Notes: generated by a model not told the origin, from the letters alone. DNA of 37,499 bases from Caldivirga sp. (GCF_023256255.1 NZ_JAGDXD010000055.1:1-37499), one strand, 5' to 3'; positions 23,871 to 32,968 are shown, counted from the stretch's first letter. Numbers and translations are program-made.

Positions 23871-24216
23871 GCAGTAATTACTGTAAAGTCATTAAAAATA
23901 CTTTCCCTACCCTAAGCTACTGAATTAATATCATTATCGCTGGATAAAACTGAAACCTCCACTAAACTATGTCCAAGTTATTATATATTCTAAGTCTTTT
24001 AAGAATTATTTTTAACATTATGGAAAATAACTTGAAGAGTACTGATAATTACTTAACTTAAATATATTTATTTAAAGATTCCTATACCCTAACCCTAATT
24101 CTGAACTCATCTCTCAAATAAATCCTGAGATAGAGAGCTTAAATACCTTTATCATATAATACTGAAGTTAATGTAATGTGAAGACTATTGGCTTCACTAT
24201 TTAGGTTAAGTTATGG
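23871..24216. other. AT-rich intergenic region, no gene
   Basis: A 346-bp spacer. It holds the minus-strand TATA-like box of the ATPase gene (23891-23900). Otherwise it is AT-rich, with several TATA-like runs but no open frame of useful length and no box motifs of a small RNA. It lies downstream of the truncated sulfatase, so it may be decayed coding DNA. Confidence 0.5.
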
Positions 24217-24762
24217 TTATTGTTGCTTGTTCTTGGATTCTTTGCCTTGGGAGTATATTAGGTTCATTAATGTGTCCCATTCACTCTTAGTTAAGCTTGA
24301 CCACCATCCTTGATATGGTGGTGTTAACTGTACCCTTGGTGGTGTTGGTTCCTCCCCCTTAAGTATCCTTAGTGCTTGGTAGTAGTGTGGTGATGGTATT
24401 GGTCCGTTTAGTATTGGGTCATTTGTTTCCTTTAGGAAGCCGTAAAGCCTACTGAGGAGATCTTTTAACACGCTTTCATATTCGGGGTCTCTTGAAACAT
24501 CATGTAACTCAAGGGGATCCCTCTCAAGATCATAGAGCTCAACAAATTCATTAGGTGTGGTTATCTCATCAACAACAACCTCATGGGCTGGGCTGAGCTT
24601 AGAGTCTATTGCAGCATCAGCAGTGTCCTGGGCTTCGAAATGCATTATGAGTTTAAACCTACTGGTCCTAATAGCCCTAATCGGATCATACCTCTCATGG
24701 TAAGTCTTCTCAGCGTAGACAGCATCCCTAACACTGGATACTGAACCCTTAAGTAAAGGCAT
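24217..24762 (-). pseudogene. Sulfatase, C-terminal stub
   Basis: The 181-codon frame encodes only the C-terminal part of an arylsulfatase-type enzyme: MPLLKG, then VRDAVYAEKTYHERYDPIRA, RTSRFKLI and ELYDLERDPLELHDVSRD. The N-terminal two thirds, with the formylglycine motif (CxPSR) and the metal-binding aspartates, are absent, so it cannot be an active sulfatase. The sulfatase-like reading continues slightly before the ATG (QGVSLMPLLKG), which overlaps the end of the solute-binding-protein pseudogene. This suggests a deletion that fused the remnants of two genes. The last 30 or so residues are Lys/Gln-rich and less family-like. Confidence 0.7.
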
Positions 24763-26609
24763 TAGACTAACGCCCTGAACAATGATGCAACAACCTGCTG
24801 AAGCATAGGGTCAGGCTTAGGAATACCTAGGAATGCGGCGTATTGGGGATACTTAACCCATAGCGAACCATTAATAATAGCCTCAGCCAAAGGAGGGGTA
24901 ATACCCCTTGGTGCAATAAGATCCCAGGTGGCTATTACTTGTAACATGCTGTATGCCCCATTGCCATAGCCTCATGTCATGACCTCAAGCTCATAAGTCA
25001 ACCAAGGATAATGATCAAGAATATAGCCTTGGAATAGCCAATTCGGATCCATTAACTCAACCCTATACTCATAGGGCTCAAGCTTCTCGAAGAATGGTAT
25101 TGTTGGTACGAAGTAGTGGAACCATGAGAAAATAACCTCCAAGGCTAGGTCGTAGTCTGATGTTCCTGGGTATGTCGCGTATAGGAGTGTTTGCCAACTT
25201 GTTAAATTAATGTATCCGAATGTTGAATTAATACACCGAACTATGGTTGCATTAGGTAACTCCACTGTGTTGAATGGGGTGTGCGCAATAGGCACATTAA
25301 CTGGTGTGCATGTGCCATTGGGCCATAGTAACCCCATGTACCTGGAATATCATTCCATGCACTACTATATGCGAAATTCACTGGAGCAACCCAGCCGGCG
25401 GTCTGATACTGGCCACTGGAAATATTTGGTGTGTACCAGTACCCATTAACCTTCTTGAAGCCTAAGCCCTCAAGTATTTCAGCAGCCTTAGTCACATTGT
25501 ACTCACACGGTATTATAAACTACCTAACGTCGGATGGGAATGTTGCCATTGAAGTAGGTGATACTGGTTCAGGGTAGTAACTTGGTAATGTTATGGCTAA
25601 GCCCCATGAAGCAGCCACAGCAGTCCTATTAATAACGTCGCATAGAGCCTCCCTAACCTGAGGAATATTGTATGGGTAAATCCTCGGATTGGGTGAAATG
25701 TCAACATTATTGAATGATGGTATTACGAAGGAGGACCAGCCTGGAGTCTTATTCAATGTTGCTAACTGGGATTGGGATAAGTATATCCACCCATAACTAG
25801 CCTTATTGACAAGCATTGCACTCAACGCCTGCGTATTACCACCAATCTCCCATAATGTTGCCGTTGGTGGGTAGTAGCCCCATGTTGCGAATGGGAAGAT
25901 TCTATACCATGATGCTAATAGTGGTACATCATTGAAGTACATAGGCTCTAACGCGTAATTAACGTATGTTGGGTTTATCGACGTCATGTAGTATGGGGAA
26001 TAACGCCCAGTATGGTGGTGTGAATTTCGTTATGTTATTGGCGAATAGTGATGCTTGGGTAGCATTCATTGTCTTCAACTCATCCACAATAGGCCTCCAC
26101 GCTTGCCATGGTGCGTCTATCCAAGTCGTCAGTAGGATTATCCACCTTGTCGGACTCCATTTCTGGAATAGGAACTGCACCGTGTAGTTGCTAATCACCC
26201 TCACATCATCAGCATACTGCGGCAGCATAAATGGGTAGAACCATTTAAATGCCTTAACGCCAATGTAGAATTCTGCGTAAACGTCCCAAGCAGTGAAGGG
26301 CATTACTGCTGAACCATTAAACCAATACAAGCCCCTACGCAAATAGACTGTTAAAATACCACTACCATTAGGCAAAACCTCAATAGTCCAATTCCTAGCC
26401 AAAACAGGCCAGAATTGACCAGTGAGTGGGTTAAAGGCCGCTAACGGTAACCATGTCCCAGTAGTCCCAATCACGTTACCAGGTGTGTATGGGTTCCAAA
26501 GTGGGATGCCAGGTGTTATTATTAGTGTTGTTGGATTTGGGTAAACTAGCGATGGTAGTGTTGATGAGTAGGCTAGGTATTGGGTGAGTGAAAGCAGTAC
26601 AGTAGCCAC
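24762..26609 (-). pseudogene. Family 5 extracellular solute-binding protein, degenerate
   Basis: Five reading pieces make one substrate-binding protein of a peptide/oligosaccharide ABC transporter. Reading from the N-terminus: 26609-25959, frameshift near 25970-25985, 25987-25520, in-frame TAG (25522-25520), piece to 25241, frameshift near 25320, piece to 24972, in-frame TGA (24974-24972), piece to 24762. The residues flow sensibly across each lesion (for example ILHDV / INPTYVN, VMT stop GYGNGAYS). The first piece includes NPLTGQFWPVLARNWTI and LRRGLYWFNGS, typical of the family. A signal-peptide-like segment continues upstream of the GTG 26609 (KTKYTLIAIAVATVLL) but is cut off by a TAA. No permease or ATPase gene remains next to it. 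A TATA-like TTATATAA lies at about 26642-26650. Confidence 0.82.
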
Positions 26610-26720
26610 TGCTATTGCTATCAGTGTATATTTTGTTTTAGGTTATATAATTATTAATTATTACTCCTAACTTATTAGTTTTATTCCAATAATTGGTTGG
26701 TATTCTATGGGTTGAATGTT

Positions 26721-26731
26721 TTTAAGGGGTG
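26721..26731 (+). promoter_or_regulatory. TATA-like box deciding the start of the HTH_10 regulator
   Basis: TTTTTAAGGGG is centred about 25 bp before the ATG at 26749. It overlaps the upstream in-frame ATG at 26716, so a start at 26716 would not be in the mRNA. Confidence 0.45.
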
Positions 26732-26748
26732 TGTTGTTTCTTGGTTTT

Positions 26749-27408
26749 ATGCCTATTGAGTTTGTTAGGCTTGTTGTTGAGCATGATGATTGGTCAACCT
26801 TCACTAGGGGTCTTGATGCTTGGGTTAATGTTGCATCCTCCGTGCCCATTTCTAATCGTGTTAAGAGGTCTATGCTTATCCTCAACGCCTCAAGCGTTGG
26901 GGTTGCTAAGACGTTGATTAATAGGGTTAGGGGGTTTAGGGGTGTTAAGGTTGTTGACGTTATTGGTAGGTATAACGTGAGGGGTAAGTCGATTACACTA
27001 CTCAGCACCATTAGGGCATTTAACGGTGGTGTCCTTGAAACAATCCTAGGCAGTAACGTGTACTATTATCATGAACTTATAGCTAATGGTGTTGAGTATT
27101 GGAGTATTGTGACTGGTGGTGCTGATGGGCTTATTAGTGAATTGGGCAGTAGGTTTAGTGTTAGGTTGGTTAGGAGGATTAACGTTAATGAACTAACTAA
27201 GAGTATTGGTGACCCAACGTTAACTAGGAGGGAGTTGAGGGTTCTTAAGACTGCCTATGAGTTGGGTTACTTCAATTGGCCTAGGAGGCGTAATGTGGGG
27301 AGTATTGCTGAGACTTTAGGCATCAGTAAGACTACTCTAATGCAGGAGTTGAGGAGTATACTGAGGAAGCTTGCCCTAAGGGAGTTGAGGAATGATTACC
27401 CTTACTGA
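26749..27408 (+). CDS. HTH_10 (bacterio-opsin activator-like) transcription regulator
   Basis: A 219-residue regulator. The C-terminal about 60 residues are a bacterio-opsin activator-type helix-turn-helix: LTRRELRVLKTAYELGYFN, WPRRRNVGSIAETLGI and SKTTLMQELRSILRKL. The N-terminal 150 residues are a sensor region with no recognised ligand motif (MPIEFVRLVVEHDDW onward). The promoter favours the ATG at 26749 over an ATG 11 codons earlier. It is divergent from the solute-binding-protein pseudogene and 54 bp before a glycosidase-like gene, so it may once have controlled the whole glycan locus. No frameshift is visible. Confidence 0.75.
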   Translation: MPIEFVRLVVEHDDWSTFTRGLDAWVNVASSVPISNRVKRSMLILNASSVGVAKTLINRVRGFRGVKVVDVIGRYNVRGKSITLLSTIRAFNGGVLETILGSNVYYYHELIANGVEYWSIVTGGADGLISELGSRFSVRLVRRINVNELTKSIGDPTLTRRELRVLKTAYELGYFNWPRRRNVGSIAETLGISKTTLMQELRSILRKLALRELRNDYPY

Positions 27409-27462
27409 TTCTATGCTTGTTCGGGTTTATGCTTAAATAATACCTACGCCTAAAGCCTAATA

Positions 27463-28440
27463 GTGATTCGGATGGTTTGTCCGCAGTGCATCTTTAGGTT
27501 GAGGAGGTTTACTGGTGTTGTTTTGGATCCTCCAAGCTTCGAGCCTGGCTCATGGAGGGGTGCTGGGGATTTGCTTATTGACCCTGTTAACCGTGAGTAT
27601 TGGCTTACAAGTAGGCCTAGGGTTGCTGGTCCTAGGGGTACTGGTGTTGAGGTTTGGTACTCCAGTAATGGTGAGTATTATAGCCTAGTGAGCTTCATCC
27701 CTAAGGAGGTGGTTTCGGAGTGGGCTAAGGTTAATGTGCTTAGTATTGAGAATAATCAACTTATTCAAGACCCATTAACAGGTAGGTACTACTTATACAT
27801 GTCCCTTGACGTTGGTGGTGGTTGGGAGACATTCCTAGCAGCCTCAGATGACCCACGTGGCCCATGGGGTCCAGTTGGCTTCGTTATTAGGCGTGATCAA
27901 CCATACGATAGTGGTGAGGCTAGGGACTGCACGATAAACGTGATTGACGGTAGGTATATTGCATTATGTAAGGCTAGGGCTAGTAACGATAACAAGGTTT
28001 ACACTGAATTACTCACTAGTAGGGATGGGGTTAATTGGGTTAAGTTAGGCTTACCCACGATTAATGGGCAGCAGCAGAGGCCTCAACCAGACGCATTCCT
28101 ACTTAATGGTGACGTAGTGTCATCAACCTATGGGCCAATGTTCATTGGGACAGTGACAACATTCTTCCATAACGCGCACGTGACCAAGTACTTCGGTGCA
28201 TACATCATTGACCTGAAGGCTAATAACCTTGAGGAGGTTTTCATGACTGAATGGAGGCCGGGCTCAATGTACGAGCATCCACAATACCCAATACACACCT
28301 ACTGCAACGTAGTCAAAGACCCATTCACGGGAGAGTGGAGAATACTCATTGAGGCAATAGACCCCAAATACACGAAGGACATCGGAGTAAACACAGAAGT
28401 AGACAGAGTACTACAATACAAAGCAAAGGTGCCTGAGTAG
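27463..28440 (+). CDS. Five-bladed beta-propeller glycosidase-like protein (GH43/GH32-like)
   Basis: A 325-residue protein with repeated beta-propeller strands seen in GH43, GH32 and GH130 enzymes: GAGDLLIDPVNREYWLTSRP, GVEVWYSSNGEYYSL, LIQDPLTGRYYLYMS, FLAASDDPRGPW, ELLTSRDGVNWVKLG and VVKDPFTGEWRILIEAI. The 'DP.TG.YYLY.S.D' and 'S.DG..W..LG' blade motifs are clear, but I cannot assign catalytic acids with confidence. No signal peptide, so it acts in the cytoplasm. GTG 27463 lies about 27 bp after a TATA-like GCTTAAATAA (27431-27440). Its context, next to the degenerate glycan-uptake genes, suggests a sugar substrate. The specificity is open. Confidence 0.6.
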   Translation: MIRMVCPQCIFRLRRFTGVVLDPPSFEPGSWRGAGDLLIDPVNREYWLTSRPRVAGPRGTGVEVWYSSNGEYYSLVSFIPKEVVSEWAKVNVLSIENNQLIQDPLTGRYYLYMSLDVGGGWETFLAASDDPRGPWGPVGFVIRRDQPYDSGEARDCTINVIDGRYIALCKARASNDNKVYTELLTSRDGVNWVKLGLPTINGQQQRPQPDAFLLNGDVVSSTYGPMFIGTVTTFFHNAHVTKYFGAYIIDLKANNLEEVFMTEWRPGSMYEHPQYPIHTYCNVVKDPFTGEWRILIEAIDPKYTKDIGVNTEVDRVLQYKAKVPE

Positions 28441-28495
28441 TCTTAGGTTTTAACTTAAACAATCAGCCTATTAACCATTAGTATATCTCACTTTA

Positions 28496-30070
28496 GTGGC
28501 TAATCCAATTGGTATAATCCACGGTGTTGATGGGGTTAGGAGAATTAGGTTCAGGGTCTTTGATGGTGCCTCAGTGTGGATTGGGCAATACGTTATCACT
28601 AGTGAAGGTTACTTATGTAGGGTCTCTAGGATTGAGAGGAGGAATTATCTGACTGATGATAGGATTCTGGCTGAGATGAGTAGTTTTGAGAGAGTTGAGA
28701 GACTTAAGAAGTATGGCTTTAACCTTGAGTTCACATCAACAATAACCCTTGCTGAGGCTTTAATAATAGGTGTTGTTGAGGGTTCAAGCATAAGGCAACC
28801 GATGGCTCCGCCTCACCTGTACACTTACGTGAGTGAAGTCCCCAGTGAATTAATAAGCAATTTAACCATCATCAATGGAGTACCTATAACAATAGGTAAG
28901 GTTAAGGGTAGCGATACACCTGCTAGATTGGATGCTGAGAAATTAACTACTCACCACTGCGCCATATTGGCGTCTACAGGTTCAGGCAAGTCATGGTTAG
29001 CTGGTGTAATTGCTGAGGAGTTGACTTTAACCATTAAGATGCCTGTGGTCATAATTGATCCTCACGGTGAATACTCAAGCATGCAGTACCCAATGGTTGA
29101 TGATCCCTTAGCTAGTGAGGTTGCCAATATGGTTAACATATATGTGCCTGGTAGAGTTGATACTAGTGAAATAGATAAATACTACATAGCTAAGTTTGGG
29201 GAACCTAGAAGATATACCAGGGTTGGCGTTAACCCAAGGAACATGCCCCTGAGCGTGCTCATTAAGCTTCTTACGCATTACTACGGTATAACAGACACCC
29301 AGAGGAGGTTATTGGAGGAGGGGTGGCCTTATGATCCATCAATAGATGCCCCATTGACGACTATAGATGAACTGATAGGTGAGGTTATTGAAAGGAGTCG
29401 TAGCTCAGCCCCAAAGGGTTATGCCGGTGAGTCATCAATATCATCGTTAGTTTCAAAGTTGAGGTCTTTTCTTGAGAATAGGCCATTCTTCATAACGATG
29501 TATGGTGAGCACTATGGTGATGAACCCATAAGGTTACTTGACGTTGAAAACATGCTTAACAAACCTGGCATAAACGTACTAGACCTCTCCACGCTTGATT
29601 TAATGGATCAACAGGCCTTAGTAGCGTTAATGCTTGACTCCATGTTCAATCTAGCTAAGAGGAGGCGTATAATGCCAACCTTTGTGATAATTGAGGAGGC
29701 GCACAACTTCTCGCCATCAAAGGCATTATCAATTAGTAAATCATCAATACTCAGGATCGCTAGGGAAGGGAGGAAGTTTGGACTGGGCTTATGCATAGTG
29801 TCCCAAAGACCTTCTAGGATTGACCCAGACGTGCTTAGCCAATGCATGACCCAGGTTTTTAAGAGGATAATAAACCCACTGGACCTGAAGTACGTAGCCT
29901 CAGTTGCTGAGAATATTTCAAGTGATGAATTAACGACCCTTAAGTCACTTAATCCTGATGAAGCATACGTCACTGGGATGGCTACTCCAATACCCCTTCT
30001 AGTTAAGGTTAAGGAGAGGTTAACTCACCATGGTGGTGTAACAAGGTGGATGAGCACTGTTAGTTCCTAG
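28496..30070 (+). CDS. herA: HerA-type DNA translocase/ATPase
   Basis: A 524-residue HerA/FtsK-superfamily ATPase. The N-terminal HAS-barrel (about 1-95) is followed by the RecA-like core with Walker A STGSGKS (160-166), the IDPHGEYSS segment and Walker B FVIIEEAH with E400-E401. SQRPSRIDPDVLSQC is the typical sensor/arginine region. HerA hexamers with the nuclease NurA resect DNA ends, alongside Mre11-Rad50. Here no nurA, mre11 or rad50 gene is adjacent, which is unusual for archaea. The start is GTG 28496; it overlaps the convergent TGT-like gene by 4 nt. An uncharacterised HerA paralogue is possible. Confidence 0.83.
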   Translation: MANPIGIIHGVDGVRRIRFRVFDGASVWIGQYVITSEGYLCRVSRIERRNYLTDDRILAEMSSFERVERLKKYGFNLEFTSTITLAEALIIGVVEGSSIRQPMAPPHLYTYVSEVPSELISNLTIINGVPITIGKVKGSDTPARLDAEKLTTHHCAILASTGSGKSWLAGVIAEELTLTIKMPVVIIDPHGEYSSMQYPMVDDPLASEVANMVNIYVPGRVDTSEIDKYYIAKFGEPRRYTRVGVNPRNMPLSVLIKLLTHYYGITDTQRRLLEEGWPYDPSIDAPLTTIDELIGEVIERSRSSAPKGYAGESSISSLVSKLRSFLENRPFFITMYGEHYGDEPIRLLDVENMLNKPGINVLDLSTLDLMDQQALVALMLDSMFNLAKRRRIMPTFVIIEEAHNFSPSKALSISKSSILRIAREGRKFGLGLCIVSQRPSRIDPDVLSQCMTQVFKRIINPLDLKYVASVAENISSDELTTLKSLNPDEAYVTGMATPIPLLVKVKERLTHHGGVTRWMSTVSS

Positions 30071-31041
30071 GCATCAGCCTGCTCCATTAAGGCTCGAATC
30101 CTCTCATACATTAGCCTAAAGCTGCTTCCCCTAGGTTTACCATTATTCATTAAAGTCACCCATGCATTGACCAATGCCCTGTATTCGAAGCTTGAGTATA
30201 GGCCATCAGGGTAATTCCCAAGAAGGGGGAATTTAGTTTCCCTTAGGAATGTGTAAAGCTCCTCAAGCTCATCCTCCTTAATTGTCCTCTTACCGAAGTT
30301 AACCCTACGTCCAGTTACATGTCTCTCACCTCCACCTGGTAACATTACCTTACCATACGCTGCCTTAATCCTCCATGTTGAGGAGTCCGTTGAATAAACA
30401 CCCAGTAACTCAAGCGTTGGTGTTATTGATGGGCTACCTAACCCAAGTACGTGGATCTTACCATTAAATTCCCTCATCACCTTAGCTATGAAGAGTAATG
30501 CCCTCCATCTGCTATTCTTAGGCACATTCCTAGTCACTAGTACATAAGGTACTAATCCTCCTATCGCAATCTCCTTAGGATTATGATCAATAATATTCTC
30601 TAAAGTCCCTAGAACTATTTTCTCATCCCTATAGTAATGGATTACGGGCATAACCTCAATACTTTCCTTCTCCAAGGCCTTGCTTAACGCATCATATGCT
30701 TCAATAGTCTTACGAAACTTATTGAAGGCAACATTACTATCATCACTCGGTAGTGGTGGATAATCAAGGGCTAGATAAGTTGATGCATCCCAAAAGCGGG
30801 AGTATACTTTAGCTACATCATCAATACTTATTTCAATACCTCTACTTAAGAATTGGTAACCCCCTGAATCAACCCATATTTCACCACTGTGTTGAAGTAG
30901 TGAATGTAACGGGGCATCACCAGGGGATCTCATTTTCAGTAACTCAAAGGCACTTACTATGACTGGTACATTAATTATGCCGGTGAAGTCAATCCAAGGT
31001 CTCGGCGTAGCCCTTGGTGGTGTCCCAAGCAAAACCTTCAC
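30067..31041 (-). CDS. Short tRNA-guanine transglycosylase-like protein
   Basis: A 324-residue protein with the TGT barrel motif WVDSGGYQF; D58 matches the catalytic aspartate of TGT. Other TGT-like stretches are YLALDYPPLPSD, EIAIGGLVPYV and IHVLGLGSP. Archaeal TGT (TgtA) is far longer and ends with a PUA domain that binds tRNA; here the C-terminal extension is absent, and no CxCxxC zinc site is visible. It is therefore a paralogue of uncertain substrate, not a normal archaeosine synthase. GTG 31041 is the start. It is convergent with herA (4-nt overlap). Confidence 0.65.
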   Translation of the reverse strand: MKVLLGTPPRATPRPWIDFTGIINVPVIVSAFELLKMRSPGDAPLHSLLQHSGEIWVDSGGYQFLSRGIEISIDDVAKVYSRFWDASTYLALDYPPLPSDDSNVAFNKFRKTIEAYDALSKALEKESIEVMPVIHYYRDEKIVLGTLENIIDHNPKEIAIGGLVPYVLVTRNVPKNSRWRALLFIAKVMREFNGKIHVLGLGSPSITPTLELLGVYSTDSSTWRIKAAYGKVMLPGGGERHVTGRRVNFGKRTIKEDELEELYTFLRETKFPLLGNYPDGLYSSFEYRALVNAWVTLMNNGKPRGSSFRLMYERIRALMEQADA

Positions 31042-31090
31042 TGGAAGTACTCAAGCCTGAACCTTAAAGTTTCACCCATTTATAAACCAT

Positions 31091-31624
31091 TTAGGTAAAG
31101 TTACGTAACTTAAGACATAATTGACTAGCAACATTAACATCAAATGGCGTGTCAATATCCATAACTAGGGGTGAATCATAATTCACGTCAATCCACTCAC
31201 CCATTGATTCATTGAAAAGCGTAACACCTACATGGCCATATTTACCAATCATATTAACCACTGGTTTACCTGATTTAATACCCCTCTCAATGAAGTCCAC
31301 TATTAAGTCTGGGATTATTAATGGGGTATCAACAGGCATTACAAGTAGTGGCCTTACCCTAATTAACTTAAGCGCGAAGGAAAGATCAGTAACATAATTA
31401 ATACCACTACTGATGTATATATCATTATGGGTTTCCTTAAGTATCTTTAACGTATTATGATTATACCTTGATATAGATACTATAATCTTTTCAACACCAG
31501 CGTTAGTTAAATTACCCAACACCCACTTAATCATTGGCTTACCGCATATGTTTAATGAGCCCTTATCAACATTACCCAGCCTACTTCCCCTTCCCCCAGA
31601 CATAACTAGTGCAGCAACCTGCAT
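31091..31624 (-). CDS. CobY/MobA-like nucleotidyltransferase
   Basis: A 177-residue nucleotidyltransferase starting with the GGxGxR-type nucleotide-binding motif (MSGGRGSRLGNVDK), then LNICGKPMIKWVLGNL, LLVMPVDTPLI and the final MDIDTPFDVNVA. The arrangement resembles archaeal CobY, which makes GDP-cobinamide in cobalamin assembly, and MobA, which makes the molybdopterin dinucleotide. The D-I-D-T segment near the end and the size favour CobY. A TATA-like TTTTAAGTC at about 31647-31655 is 27 bp before the ATG at 31624. No cobalamin gene is adjacent, so the substrate is not settled. Confidence 0.65.
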   Translation of the reverse strand: MQVAALVMSGGRGSRLGNVDKGSLNICGKPMIKWVLGNLTNAGVEKIIVSISRYNHNTLKILKETHNDIYISSGINYVTDLSFALKLIRVRPLLVMPVDTPLIIPDLIVDFIERGIKSGKPVVNMIGKYGHVGVTLFNESMGEWIDVNYDSPLVMDIDTPFDVNVASQLCLKLRNFT

Positions 31625-31695
31625 TAATTCAACACATTATGGAAGACTTAAAACACATACGCTATAAAGTAGTAAAGGCTCTAAGGATGCATTAA

Positions 31696-32937
31696 TCAGT
31701 AGAGTGCTTCTATGAGTAGGTAAACTCCAAGGGCTATCATTGCAATTCCAGCAGCCTTCTCAATCAATGATCCTACCGAGGCTACCTTACTTATATTCCT
31801 CCTACCTAGGTTAGCTAAGGCTAGTACAATTGAAGCCATGGTTACAAAACCCAGCGAAAAGACCGTGGTAGTTAGAACACCCATTAATATATTATGAGTT
31901 AACTGAGAAGTTAGAATTGAACCTAAGGCTACACCAGCGAAGATTGGCCCAATACAAGGTAACCACAGTCCCGTTAATATAAGACCCATTGTTAAATCAG
32001 CTAGGATACCACCAGGCCTTACCCTGCTTCCCATGTTTTGTATCCTGGAAGTGAAGGTTATGAAGCCTCTATATAGAGATGGTATAATGAATATTAAACC
32101 CATTAAAATTAATACTACTGAGGATGCTACATATAGTGCTGACCTGGCTATGCCGCTAAGCCCAATGAGACTTAGCAATGAACCTAAGGCTATGTAGAAT
32201 ACTAGGAAGCCTCCGAATAAGGCTATTGGGTTTATCTTCTTATTAAGGGCCATTAATGCAATAGACACTAAGGCAGGTAATGCACAGGGCATTATTGCTG
32301 AACCAAGACCAGCAACATAGGATAAGGCTAGTGTGGTTATGTTAGTAAACGATGCGCCATTCTGCTCCTGTAACGAAGTCTCTACTGCTTTAGTGTGGAC
32401 CAGTGATAGTATGTTCATGAATATTTGAGGTGGGTAGGCTCCGAGTATTATTTCCTTAACTATTAATGCACCATTGTTGTCGTAGGCTATTAGTAGTGTT
32501 GGGGTTGCTTGAATTGAGAATGGGACTACTTGGGTGGTGTTGGTTCTATAGGCTCTTACGCTTACCTCATTACTGATTGGTTCAATCACGTAGACTGTTC
32601 CATTAATCATAATGTTAATGTTGGTTAAGGGTATTGCTGATTGATAATCCAAGTCAACGTAAACTGGAACATAATGACTCTGAACATAGTTAGCTATCGT
32701 ATAATTACTCAACACGTAGGATTTAAGGTAATTACAGGCAACGCATTGGGAGTCAGCGTAAATTATGAGAAGATACTTACCACTACTACTCATCAATAGA
32801 TTCTCAAAGGAAATAGGATCCGTCACCAAGTAAGCATTAACAGAACCAAACCTAACCATAGTCAATGAGTAAGCCAATAACGTAACCTCTGCAAGCATAA
32901 GGAGTACAATTACTATTATACGTCCCTTCACGGTCAT
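31696..32937 (-). CDS. Thioredoxin-like domain fused to CcdA-type membrane protein
   Basis: A 413-residue redox membrane protein if begun at ATG 32937; a longer frame to 33045 would begin inside the divergent gene. An N-terminal signal anchor (KGRIIVIVLLMLAEVTLLAY) leads to a thioredoxin-like domain with C65-V-A-C68 and a cis-Pro site QATPTLL. A CcdA/DsbD-type domain of about six helices follows, with the two key cysteines in MPCALPALVS and LPCIGPIFAG. The thioredoxin domain probably faces outside and receives electrons through the CcdA part from cytoplasmic thioredoxin. The domain order (thioredoxin first) is the reverse of bacterial DsbD gamma. A minus-strand TATA-like box lies at about 32951-32968. 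Confidence 0.82.
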   Translation of the reverse strand: MTVKGRIIVIVLLMLAEVTLLAYSLTMVRFGSVNAYLVTDPISFENLLMSSSGKYLLIIYADSQCVACNYLKSYVLSNYTIANYVQSHYVPVYVDLDYQSAIPLTNINIMINGTVYVIEPISNEVSVRAYRTNTTQVVPFSIQATPTLLIAYDNNGALIVKEIILGAYPPQIFMNILSLVHTKAVETSLQEQNGASFTNITTLALSYVAGLGSAIMPCALPALVSIALMALNKKINPIALFGGFLVFYIALGSLLSLIGLSGIARSALYVASSVVLILMGLIFIIPSLYRGFITFTSRIQNMGSRVRPGGILADLTMGLILTGLWLPCIGPIFAGVALGSILTSQLTHNILMGVLTTTVFSLGFVTMASIVLALANLGRRNISKVASVGSLIEKAAGIAMIALGVYLLIEALY

Positions 32938-32950
32938 TAAATGAGATAGG

Positions 32951-32968
32951 TTATTTAAAAACTTTTTC
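32951..32968. promoter_or_regulatory. Overlapping divergent promoter, CcdA fusion and DUF371 genes
   Basis: A stretch of AT-rich bases (TTATTTAAAAACTTTTTC) gives TATA-like boxes on both strands about 19-26 bp before ATG 32937 (minus) and about 24-36 bp before GTG 32980/ATG 32992 (plus). The starts are only 42-54 bp apart, so the two promoters must overlap. Confidence 0.4.

Noticed and set aside
24086-24098. Two CCCTAA units resembling a telomere repeat
   Set aside because: Only two units in an AT-rich spacer of what appears to be an ordinary archaeal chromosome; chance is sufficient.
25520-25522. In-frame TAG read as pyrrolysine or a programmed stop
   Set aside because: The same gene also has a TGA and two frameshifts, so decay explains all four lesions better than recoding.
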